Assembly: GCA_003231035.1 (NCBI GenBank)
Contig: QIHU01000216.1
Span: 1-22,269 of the forward strand
Reading direction: 5' to 3'
Origin: Acidobacteriota bacterium
GTDB taxonomy: Bacteria; Acidobacteriota; Thermoanaerobaculia; Multivoradales; SZUA-115
Length of the DNA: 22,269 nt
Positions within the stretch are counted from its first letter, which is position 1, and each line of letters starts with the position of its first letter. Below the pieces are notes generated by a model, which had not been told where the DNA came from, searched no databases, and was given only the letters and a program-made list of their open reading frames with translations. Of the stretch, positions 14,923 through 22,269 are shown piece by piece. Both the position numbers and the translations under genes were made by a program.

Positions 14923-17447
14923 GAGCTCACCCCGCGGGAGCGGTCGCGCGGACGCCGCCTTGGCCACCCGGTGGCGATGAGTCCTAAGAGGCCCAACAGA
15001 GAAAGGAGCAAGGAGCCATGGAATGGCCGACGGTCCACCCAGAATCGCACCCGGTGGTTACCGGCGGGTACCTCGACGCCGAGTTGGTGCATGTTGATCA
15101 GCAGGGGTTCAGCCGGCTCGTCGTCGATCGAAACTCGATAAAGATCGAGAAACGAGCGGCGCAAGGCAAGGACGGTGGCCGAGGGCACGGCAACATCGGC
15201 GGCAAAGCGCTCGGGGCCCTCCTCCACCACGCGCAGGGTGCGGCCGGTCTGGGCGGTCGGCTCCGAAGGTGGCGGATCGCCAAGTTGATCGGAACGTCCC
15301 GCGGTCTGCCGTTCGACGACCACATCGTGGCGCGGGTCGAAATTCGGATCGGTCAACAGGCGCAGGGCTCCTTCTGGGCCCGCGACTTCGAAAGCGCGGG
15401 TGGCCAGGCGAGCCGCTGGCGCGGCACCGGGCAGGCCGTAGAGGGTCAAGGTGTGGCCAAAGCTCGGGTGGGAGGCCAGCTCCGTGGCGAGATGCTCGGT
15501 GCCGGGAGCCAACCGACGATCGAGCAGTAAGCGGTCGACTCCCCAGGCGGCGAGCAGCCGCAGCCGAGCGGGGTCTTTCGAGGTGGCCACCGCTTGACGG
15601 GCGATGGTCGAATGAAACGAACTCAGCCCCTCGGGGGAGAGATTGAGCGCGAAGGAACGCTCCCACAAGGGGCCACCGAGCGGGTAGAGCTCGTGGAAAG
15701 CGCGGCGTGTCAACCAGTGGTTGCCACGAGCTGGAAAGCGACCTCGGTACAGGCTAGAGGGTCCGAATAGGCGACCCGAAGCGCCGTGGGCCAGGCGCAT
15801 CTCGGCAGTGGTTTGCGCCAGCAGTGGGGGGTGCAGCGTATAGGGAAGAGTGGCATCGGTCGCCATCAGGGCACGCAGGAAGAAAAGCTGGGTGACGGCG
15901 TGAACGGTGAGCAACGCCGCCGCCCCAAGGGGCCACCTTGCGCTACCGGGAGAGCGCGTCCAGCGGAAGGTCAACGCGAGGGCCACGACGACGGCCAACG
16001 AAGCGAGCGAGAGGCGAGCCCAGCGGGCCCGTTCAGCGGCCGCCGCCGCCGCGCCTCGGCCCATCCACTCGACCAACCAGCCCTCGACCCTCACCGAGCT
16101 GAAGAGAGTCAGGGTCGTGATCAGAGCCAACAGCGCCGAGATCACGACCAGGGTCCAGACAAAACGTCGCCGTGCCGCGGCTTCACGCTGGACGATCGCC
16201 GCCTCAAAACCGACCCCCGCCAAGAGCACCATCGCCAAGGCGGCCGGGAGCCAGAACTTGATTGGGTAGCGCAAGGCGGGAAGAGAGAAAATCCACGAAA
16301 CGCCTGGATTAAAGGCACCAAGAGAGACAAAAACTCCACTTACCAACAGCCCAAAGAGCCATCTGCGCGCCCTAACTCCACTTTGCCGGTAGCTCTTGGA
16401 GTTGGAACGGCGAAGAACTCCGGCCATGAATAGGGCCAGAACCGCCAATCCTGGGTAGAGCGACCAGTAGAAGGGCAGCACCCCGCTGTAGGCTCGATGG
16501 CCCCAGAAACTGTGTGGCCCCAGCTGGTCGGGGAGGCCGAAAGGGAGCGGAATCAACAGGTCGAAGAGCTGCCTCGGATCGAGGCTGGCGACCAGGGAAC
16601 TGGCTTGTGAGTAGCCATACACGGCACGGAACGAGCCCGGCAAGATGCGCAAGAACTCAACCCACTGCGGAGCGGCCAAGAGTGTGCCCACGGTCAGCGC
16701 GGCCAGAAGTGAGCCCTTGTGGCGCAAGCTGTTGGCCAGCCGTGTTGCGGGTGGAGAGACGGCCTTGGGCGGTGTTATGTCGGCCGGTGTGCCAAGGCCG
16801 AAGAGCGAAATTGAGAACGCCATCGCCAGAGCCATGGCTGCCAGCAAGGGGTCGCCGCTGGTCAAAAGCAGTGCCCAGAGCACCGCCACGGCAGCGAGGT
16901 AACGCCTCTTGCCAGTTTGTCGCAGTGCCAGCCAGGCGGCCAGGAAAGCCGGCGTCAAGCAGACCCCGGCAATCAAGTTGTAGAAATTGAGCTGCGAAAG
17001 AAAGTAGCCCCCCGTGGCCCAACTCACTCCGCTCGCCCACGCGGCTTGGCGCGAAAGGCCCAGCCGCCGGCCGAGCCAGAACATCGCCGGTGCGGCCAAC
17101 AACCAGTGCAGCCAGAGATGGGCGTTGAGCGCCCACAAGGTGGCGCCCGCTCCCTCACCGAGAAGGTAGAGCAGGTTGTCCGGGTAGAAGGCCACCGCGT
17201 TCGGGTTACCCGCCAACGGTTGGCCGCCGCCGCTGTAGGGGTTGAGCAGCGGCAAGCCGCCGTGGCGCATGGCCTGCGCCTGGGCCGCTTTCAGTGGCAG
17301 GTGGGTGCTGAACAGATCGCGCAGGTAGAACGTGTCGCTACCGCGCACCAAAGGGAAGACGATCCAACCGATGAGGAGCAGGGTAGGCAAGCCCAAGTAG
17401 AGGAAGGGCCGGGCGGAGGTCAGCCGTGAGCTGAGAGACTGTTTCAT
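14916..17447 (-). CDS. YfhO-like polytopic membrane protein (copy 3)
   Basis: An 843-residue protein. The N-terminal signature YLRDLFSTHLPLK (around Asp44), followed by GGGQPLAGNPNAVAFYPDNL, is shared with the next two genes upstream and fits the YfhO family (PF09586). About a dozen hydrophobic helices follow, then a ~350-residue extracytoplasmic C-terminal part ending in the shared LGVEVPAGNHRV. YfhO proteins in Firmicutes are GT-C-like enzymes that glycosylate cell-wall polymers using polyprenyl-phosphate sugars. The frame is open far upstream to 18737, but that stretch is shadow sequence; ATG 17447 overlaps the previous gene's TGA (ATGA). The stretch at ~16300-16450 looks less GC-rich than its flanks. 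Substrate unknown. Confidence 0.85.
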   Translation of the reverse strand: MKQSLSSRLTSARPFLYLGLPTLLLIGWIVFPLVRGSDTFYLRDLFSTHLPLKAAQAQAMRHGGLPLLNPYSGGGQPLAGNPNAVAFYPDNLLYLLGEGAGATLWALNAHLWLHWLLAAPAMFWLGRRLGLSRQAAWASGVSWATGGYFLSQLNFYNLIAGVCLTPAFLAAWLALRQTGKRRYLAAVAVLWALLLTSGDPLLAAMALAMAFSISLFGLGTPADITPPKAVSPPATRLANSLRHKGSLLAALTVGTLLAAPQWVEFLRILPGSFRAVYGYSQASSLVASLDPRQLFDLLIPLPFGLPDQLGPHSFWGHRAYSGVLPFYWSLYPGLAVLALFMAGVLRRSNSKSYRQSGVRARRWLFGLLVSGVFVSLGAFNPGVSWIFSLPALRYPIKFWLPAALAMVLLAGVGFEAAIVQREAAARRRFVWTLVVISALLALITTLTLFSSVRVEGWLVEWMGRGAAAAAAERARWARLSLASLAVVVALALTFRWTRSPGSARWPLGAAALLTVHAVTQLFFLRALMATDATLPYTLHPPLLAQTTAEMRLAHGASGRLFGPSSLYRGRFPARGNHWLTRRAFHELYPLGGPLWERSFALNLSPEGLSSFHSTIARQAVATSKDPARLRLLAAWGVDRLLLDRRLAPGTEHLATELASHPSFGHTLTLYGLPGAAPAARLATRAFEVAGPEGALRLLTDPNFDPRHDVVVERQTAGRSDQLGDPPPSEPTAQTGRTLRVVEEGPERFAADVAVPSATVLALRRSFLDLYRVSIDDEPAEPLLINMHQLGVEVPAGNHRVRFWVDRRPFHGSLLLSLLGLLGLIATGWPRRRPRDRSRGVSSW

Positions 17448-19708
17448 CGGCGCCTCCGCAGGCCGAAGGTCAAAGCCAAGGCCAGCACCGTCAAAGCGAT
17501 GCCCCCGGAGACCCGCTCGGCGGTGGCGGGAGCGTGGATCACCACCCGTTGCCGCCCGGGCGGCACCTGCACGCCGAGCAATGCGAAATTGACCGCGAAG
17601 GTCTCCAGCCGTTCGCCGTCGCAGCGCGCGATCAACTCCGGCCGGTAGGCGCGGCGCACCACCACGACCCCGCCGCGGCCCTCGGTTTCGATCTCCAGCC
17701 GGTCGGGCGTTGCGGAAATCAGCTCGGCCCGGCCGGTGGGGTCGTGGCTGGCGCCAACCGTACCCAAGGGGCTGATCACCACCGCGGTCTCGATCGCGCC
17801 GGGCAGCGCCGCGACCGCCAGGAAGGCGGCCGGCCCGTTGGCCACCGAGTGAAGGCGCCGTGGCCACCAGACCTCGGGGGCTGGATTCTGGACGGTCAAG
17901 AGGTAAGTCGCGACTCCGAAGCGATCGACTTGATCGACCGCGGTCAAACCGGAGAGGCCGGGGTCTTCGGTCAAGGTCAACGCCTCGATGCCGAGAATGC
18001 GCAGCCAGGCGAGTCGCTGCGACCAGTTGAGTTGCGGCAGCCAGTAGATGAGCTTGCCAAAGGGCGGGGTGTGCATGCCGTCGAGATCGGGGGCCAAGGG
18101 AAACGAGAGACCGTGCAGAACGCCCGGTGCCGGATCGAGGTCGGTGGCGGCGATCCGCGTGCGCGCGGCGAAGGTGGTGTCTTCCATGCGGTAGCGCGGC
18201 GAGGCGGCTCCGAAGGGGGAAGTGACCGAACCGGGGAGAACCAGGGCACCCACTCCGACCCGTTCGGTCCACGGATAGGGCGAACTGAAGGCGGCGACCT
18301 TGTCGGTTTGCCACAAGGGGTAGAGCTGGAGCAAGCCGGTCATCTGCAGCAGGAGCAAACCGGTTGCCGAGCGCCGCTTGGCGGCCCAGCCGGCGAGTGC
18401 TAGGAGCAAGGCTAGCAGCGCCAAGGAGAGCACCCACAAGGTGACCTGAGCTTGGGCCGTTCCTTCCATTCGACCTTGCGGTATGAAGCGTTCGAGCAGG
18501 GTGGTGAACTTGGCGCCCAAGCCGAGGAAGAGGGCCGCGACCACCGCCACCGCCGCCAGGCCACCGGCGACAAAGGAGGAGAGCGACCAGCGGCGCGGTC
18601 GCCCGAGCACCCGGTCTAGCCCCCAGCCGGCGAGCAGGGGTGCCACCAGGGCGAACCAGAAGAGGAGCTTCTCCGGTGACCGGGCGAGGCCACCCGAGAG
18701 CTGCGCCGCCAGGTCCCCACCCAAGCCACCGAGCCAACCGCCGACCAACCCCGCCACCGCCAGCAGCGCCGCCGAGCGCCGCTTGCGCATCGCCGCCAAG
18801 GCCAAAGCGATGCCGATGGCACCGCAGTAGAGGGTCAACACGTAGGGCAGGCGCGGCACCGCCGCCGGTGCCCAGAAGCCGAGCGCGCCAAAGTCACCCG
18901 GTTGACCGAAGGGGAAGGGCACCAGCAGTTCGAGGAGGCGCACGGGATGAAAGTGGAAGGCCCCGGTGGTGCCGAGCAGGCCGGCGCCGCGGACGGTGAA
19001 CTGGAGCGCCTTGAGCGTCGCCACCGCCTGGGGCAGAGCGATCAGCAGGCCGACGCCGCCAATCGCTCCGGTCAAGGCAAAGCCCCGCCGCGGACCGAAA
19101 CGCAACATGGCGATCCAGGCGAGGGGTACCAACCCCAGCGCCGCGGTGACCGGCTCGCCGCCCAACAAGGCCATGCCGCAGGCCACCCCGCCGATGGCCA
19201 CTCCCCGCCGCCCGCCGAGGACGGCGCCGACCATCACCAGCGGCCACCAAGCCGACACCGTGAGGATGTTGTAGAAGCTCAGCGAGGTCAGAACCCAACC
19301 GCCCCCGGCGTAGGTGAAGGCGGCCATCAAAGCGGCCGATTTCGATTGTCGCAAGGTGCGCGCCAGGATGTACATGGTGAGAGCGGCGAGGAGCCAGTGG
19401 AAGGCGTAGTGGAGGTTGAAGGCACTCCAGAACGGCAAGAGCAAGTAGAGCAAGTTGCCGGGGTAAAAGGAGACCGTGTTGGGGTTGCCCCGGTAGAGCT
19501 GGCCCAGCCCCCACTCGGGATTCAGCGCCGGTATTCGCCCTTGACGAAGCTGCTCGGCGCCGAAGGCTTTCAACGGCAAATGGGTGCTGAAGACGTCGCG
19601 CAAGAGCAAAGTGCGGTGGCCACTGGCCAGCGGTACGGTCAGGGCGACCCAGAGGAGGATGGCTAAGGCGGCGACGAAAACCATCCCGCGTTGACGTTTG
19701 GGTGCCAT
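17444..19708 (-). CDS. YfhO-like polytopic membrane protein (copy 2)
   Basis: A 754-residue relative of the flanking genes, with one early helix, LLLRDVFSTHLPLK (Asp38), GLGQLYRGNPNTVSFYPGNL, then many further helices and a C-terminal beta-rich part ending LGVQVPPGRQRV. The middle segment LARSPEKLLFWFALVAPLL aligns with the LFRYPEKFLFWFALALPL stretch of copy 1, supporting recent tandem duplication. The ATG at 19708 overlaps the stop of copy 1 (TAATG) with GGAG about ten bases upstream, so its translation may depend on translation of the broken copy upstream. Function as for copy 3: a probable GT-C-type enzyme using a lipid-linked sugar, by family analogy only. Confidence 0.85.
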   Translation of the reverse strand: MAPKRQRGMVFVAALAILLWVALTVPLASGHRTLLLRDVFSTHLPLKAFGAEQLRQGRIPALNPEWGLGQLYRGNPNTVSFYPGNLLYLLLPFWSAFNLHYAFHWLLAALTMYILARTLRQSKSAALMAAFTYAGGGWVLTSLSFYNILTVSAWWPLVMVGAVLGGRRGVAIGGVACGMALLGGEPVTAALGLVPLAWIAMLRFGPRRGFALTGAIGGVGLLIALPQAVATLKALQFTVRGAGLLGTTGAFHFHPVRLLELLVPFPFGQPGDFGALGFWAPAAVPRLPYVLTLYCGAIGIALALAAMRKRRSAALLAVAGLVGGWLGGLGGDLAAQLSGGLARSPEKLLFWFALVAPLLAGWGLDRVLGRPRRWSLSSFVAGGLAAVAVVAALFLGLGAKFTTLLERFIPQGRMEGTAQAQVTLWVLSLALLALLLALAGWAAKRRSATGLLLLQMTGLLQLYPLWQTDKVAAFSSPYPWTERVGVGALVLPGSVTSPFGAASPRYRMEDTTFAARTRIAATDLDPAPGVLHGLSFPLAPDLDGMHTPPFGKLIYWLPQLNWSQRLAWLRILGIEALTLTEDPGLSGLTAVDQVDRFGVATYLLTVQNPAPEVWWPRRLHSVANGPAAFLAVAALPGAIETAVVISPLGTVGASHDPTGRAELISATPDRLEIETEGRGGVVVVRRAYRPELIARCDGERLETFAVNFALLGVQVPPGRQRVVIHAPATAERVSGGIALTVLALALTFGLRRRR

Positions 19709-21060
19709 TAGGCGGGAGCTCCGGGCCGAGCCAGCCACAGGCAGCCGAGTGCCACCACCAAGGCGAAGATCCCACCAGCGATCTCGGGTCCGCTCCCCGC
19801 GGCCTCCACCGCCACCCGGTGGTTGCCGGGCGGAACGCGAACCCCGGTTAGGAAGACATCGGCGGGGAAGAGCGACAAACCCTCACCGCCTTCGATGCGG
19901 GCGCGTAACAGGGGATGGAAGGCTCGCCGCAGGGCCACCACCCCACCCTGGCTTTCGACCGCGAAGAGGAAGCGGTCGGGCGTGCTCTCCAGTGCGCTGA
20001 CCGTTCCGTCCGGGTCGTGCGGCTGCTGGCTGAGGGCGCTCGGTAGGATCAACGTCGTCAGTGGATCGGGAGAGTTGGCGACCAGGGCCACGGCGGTGGC
20101 AAGATCGTCGGCAGCGCGCAACCGCCGCGGCCAGCGCACCGCGGGTGCTGGCCGCTCGACGGCATAAAGGAAGAAGCTCTTGCTGCCCGCGTGGTGCGCG
20201 GAGAGTTGCCGTAAGCCAGCGCTCGGGTCGGCCTCCTCGCCGAGGGCGAGAAGCTCGACACCGAGGAGGCGCAACCATCGGGTCCGCTGTTGCCAAGTGG
20301 TGTTGGCCAGCGACCGTTGCAGCTCCCAGCGCAGCACCGAGCCGAGCCCTTCCGCGTTGTGCGCCAAGGGGTAGCCAAGGCCGCGGGTGATCCCCAGCGA
20401 TGGCGCTAGGCTCAGGGCCGGCTGGTAGCGTTCCGGCTGTCGCGGATCGGTGGTGGGCAGGTAGGTGAAAAGGTCGGTCCACAGCGGCTCCGAGACCCCA
20501 CCCACCACCTGGTCGCCGGCCCGCGCACCGGGAGCCCAATCGGCGGGCACTTTGAAGATCGTGGCGGAATCGACCAGCAGGAGCGGGTGCAGCTGGAGCA
20601 GGCAGATCCCTTGGCAGGTGAGCACCACGGCCGGTGCCCACCGCGATCGCGTTCGACAGGCGACGGCCGCCACCACCAAGAGCCCCCCGCCGAGGAGCAA
20701 CGCCCCGCCCCATTGGCCCATCTGTACGTCGAGGATGGAGCTAGGCATCGGGTCGTTGGGCTTCTGGGCGGTGACCTGAGCCACCGCCCAAGAGCGCAGG
20801 GCAAAGAGGAGAAGTCCCAAGGCCGCTAGTGCACCGCCGATCCATCTTGCCGCGGTAATCCACCGTGCCGCGCCCAACCACCGGGAGGCTCCGGTTTTGG
20901 CCGCACGAGATTCCAGAACTCGTTCCAGTCCCCAGCCAGCGCCCAACGGAAGCGCCAGGGCAAACCAAAAGAGAAATTTCTCGGGATAGCGAAACAGCCC
21001 TCCACCGGCCCAAGTCAACAGATTCGCCACCGGCCAGACGCTGGCCGCGATGAGGAGCGA

Positions 21061-21085
21061 GTCCAGCGCCGCCGCGCCGCCACCA
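21061..21085 (-). other. 1-nt deletion (second frameshift) in a GC-rich microsatellite-like run
   Basis: On the coding strand the region reads GCGGCGCGGCGGCG-like repeats. Upstream reads GLWLAVVAARRR in one frame, downstream AALDSLLIAAS in another, requiring one missing base (or two extra). Paralogue copy 2 reads through without interruption at this position (LALAAMRKRRSAALLAV). The exact base cannot be placed within the repeat. Confidence 0.75.
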
Positions 21086-21837
21086 CCGCCAGCCACAGTC
21101 CGACCAGGCCGGAATGGATCGAGAGGTAATAGGGAGCGCGCTCGATCCACTCCCAGTTCCACACTCCGTAGGGCCGCGGGTAGCCATGCCAGCCGAGTGA
21201 AAAGGGCAAGATCGCCTCCACCAACCGCAAGGGTTGAAAGACGAACCCAGCGGCCTGATTGACCTCAGGAAGGCTGCTGGCGCGGACGCTGAAGGCCAGC
21301 ACTCGAGCGGTGGCGATGACCTGCGGCATGGCCAGCGCCATCCCGAGGGCACCGATCGCCACGACCGTCAAAGTGCCTCGCCGCCAGCCGTGGCGGCCGA
21401 TCGCCACCAAGAGGAGCGGGACCAAGCCGAGGGCCGCGAGGATCGGGCCGCCACCCAGTAGCGCCATGCCGCAACAAAGGCCGGCCAGCGCCGTGCCCCG
21501 TTTGCCGCCAGCGAGCGCAAAGGCCATCACCGCGGGCCACCAAGCGGCGACGGTGATCAGGTTGTAGAAGGTGAGATTGGTCAACATCCAGCCCGATCCA
21601 AAGTAGACCAATCCCGCCATCAGCGCACCCGGTGGAGCGAGCCCTAGCCGCCGGGCGAGCAGCGCCATGGTCAACCCCGCCAAGAGCCAGTGGAGACAGA
21701 AATGAAGATTGAATGCCGTGATCGTCGGCAGCACCAAATAGAGGAGATTGCTAGGATAAAAGGCCAAGGAGGCGGGGTTGCCTCGAAACGGCTGTCCCAG
21801 CCCCCAGTGAGGGTTGAAGGTCGGAATCTTGCCTTGG

Positions 21838-21863
21838 CGCAGCATCGTGGCGCAGCATCGTGG
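21838..21863 (-). repeat. Perfect 13-bp tandem duplication causing a +1 frameshift
   Basis: The plus-strand unit CGCAGCATCGTGG occurs twice in a row, at 21838-21850 and 21851-21863. On the minus strand it lies in the codons for FGATMLR. Removing one copy gives SFGATMLRQGKIPTFNP, which aligns with LRQGRIPALNP of copy 2, so the ancestral sequence is clear. Thirteen bases shift the frame by one. Confidence 0.95.
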
Positions 21864-22072
21864 CCCCGAAGCTCTTGGCCGGCAGATGGTTCTGCGTCAC
21901 ATCGCGGTAGAAGAAGGTGCTGTCCCCGGTAGCCATCGGCACCGTGACCCACAGCCAGACGGCGAGGATCGCCGCGACCACGAGCCACAAGCTCCAGTGT
22001 GGTTTTTGGGCTCCCAGGGCTGGGGTGTGGGCTGAGGTTGGCAAGGACGGCCGTCGGTTTGTACGCGAGAGA

Positions 22073-22099
22073 TCTCACCGTTTGAGCGGCCCGGTGAGA
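22073..22099. promoter_or_regulatory. Inverted repeat in the divergent intergenic region
   Basis: The arms TCTCACCG (22073-22080) and CGGTGAGA (22092-22099) are perfect complements separated by 11 bases. They lie in the ~100-bp gap between the start of the minus-strand membrane-protein block and the divergent UbiA-like gene. A dyad here could be an operator or a hairpin in a 5' leader. Also nearby is a 10-bp palindrome TATGGCCATA at 22121-22130. I cannot point to clear -35/-10 boxes. Confidence 0.35.
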
Positions 22100-22145
22100 A
22101 GATAGGGCGGCAAGGCTAGGTATGGCCATAGAATAGCGCGACATC

Positions 22146-22269
22146 ATGATTCCTTTGCTGCGCTCAATGCGCCCCACGCAGTGGGTGAAGAACTCCTTCG
22201 TTCTCGCGCCCTTGTTTTTCGCCCACGCTTTGGGCGACCCGAAACTTCTGTTGCGGGCCCTGGCGGCGA
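22146..22269 (+). CDS. UbiA-family prenyltransferase, decaprenyl-phosphate phosphoribosyltransferase-like (partial)
   Basis: Only the first 41 codons are in the window: MIPLLRSMRPTQWVKNSFVL, followed by APLFFAHALGDP. The MRPxQWVKNxxVLAPLxFA opening is the hallmark N-terminus of the UbiA-family branch that contains mycobacterial Rv3806c-type enzymes, which transfer phosphoribose from PRPP to decaprenyl phosphate in the membrane. The product feeds polyprenyl-phosphate pentose donors for GT-C enzymes. The ATG at 22146 is the first after an in-frame TAG at 22134; a second ATG at 22167 sits at MRP. Neither has a Shine-Dalgarno. It is divergent from the YfhO-like block. The rest of the gene lies beyond the window. 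Confidence 0.75.
   Translation, partial: MIPLLRSMRPTQWVKNSFVLAPLFFAHALGDPKLLLRALAA

Larger units (their letters stand above)
19708..22044 (-). pseudogene. YfhO-like membrane protein (copy 1), broken by two frameshifts
   Basis: The three reading frames that make up this gene do not join. The first part encodes LAVWLWVTVPMATGDSTFFY, RDVTQNHLPAKSFGATMLR, then shifts frame at a 13-bp duplication. The middle frame (to about 21070) runs from QGKIPTFNPHWGLGQPFRGN to GLWLAVVAARRR. The last frame resumes at AALDSLLIAAS and continues to the TAA at 19708. Deleting one repeat copy and adding one base gives 2325 nt, exactly 775 codons, 774 residues before the stop, close to copy 2. No other stop codons break the parts, so inactivation looks recent, or it is an assembly or sequencing artefact. 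The first usable start I see is a TTG at 22044, with no good ribosome-binding site. Confidence 0.85.

Noticed and set aside
16332..16403. AACTCCACTT direct repeat (16332, 16374) and AACTCCA/TGGAGTT inverted pair
   Set aside because: Short matches inside continuous coding sequence of copy 3, with no sign of a mobile element.
17447..18737. Upstream extension of the copy 3 YfhO-like frame (1273-residue ORF)
   Set aside because: It overlaps copy 2 in another frame, has a low-complexity Arg/Gly/Pro-rich shadow composition, and the true start at 17447 has ATGA coupling and family conservation.
21015..21162. Programmed -1 frameshifting instead of mutation at the second frame change
   Set aside because: No slippery heptamer of the X XXY YYZ type is visible and copy 2 needs no shift; the GC-rich repeat fits simple indel mutation or error.
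21671..22177. Minus-strand frame starting near 22177 as the real N-terminus of the first YfhO-like gene
   Set aside because: It would add a polar N-terminus absent from the other copies and would need a third frameshift; only the frame from 22044 leads into the conserved helix and RDV motif.

Overview
The window is GC-rich bacterial chromosome with dense coding on both strands and no RNA genes, phage genes, insertion sequences or CRISPR arrays that I can see. The gyrB-gyrA pair, a MopE-type metal-binding motif, a leucine dehydrogenase and a GC-rich soil or sediment type of gene content suggest a Gram-negative-like lineage such as Acidobacteriota (Thermoanaerobaculia-like). That placement is a low-confidence inference and has not been tested phylogenetically.

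Left half (1-8905, plus strand): mostly housekeeping genes. In order: the 3' end of gyrB, gyrA with a long acidic tail carrying a 15-bp tandem repeat, a fructose-6-phosphate aldolase/transaldolase 5 bp downstream, a CPBP-family membrane protease, an M20 metallopeptidase, a CYTH-domain phosphohydrolase overlapping it (TGATG), a sugar-nucleotide pyrophosphorylase overlapping the CYTH gene by 23 nt, a small DUF2007-like protein, and a leucine-dehydrogenase-type amino acid dehydrogenase.

Right half (8916-22044, minus strand): an operon-like block transcribed right to left with almost no intergenic space. It starts with three tandem YfhO-like multi-membrane-span proteins. The first is broken by two frameshifts. 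A related PTPS_related-type membrane protein follows, then a biotin carboxylase and a separate biotin carrier protein, and last an LTA-synthase-like sulfatase with a MopE-like metal-binding insert. This block meets the plus-strand block tail to tail with only 10 bp between stop codons.

Right edge (22146-22269, plus strand): the first 41 codons of a UbiA-family prenyltransferase resembling decaprenyl-phosphate phosphoribosyltransferase, divergent from the membrane-protein block. YfhO-like proteins are GT-C-type glycosyltransferases or candidates for that role, and they use polyprenyl-phosphate sugars. The UbiA enzyme could make such a donor (polyprenyl-phosphate pentose). The most interesting hypothesis is therefore a cell-envelope glycan decoration locus, with the sulfatase-fold phosphotransferase as a possible further envelope-modifying enzyme. 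The most concrete anomalies are the recent inactivation of the first YfhO paralogue (a perfect 13-bp tandem duplication plus a 1-nt deletion) and the MopE-sulfatase fusion.
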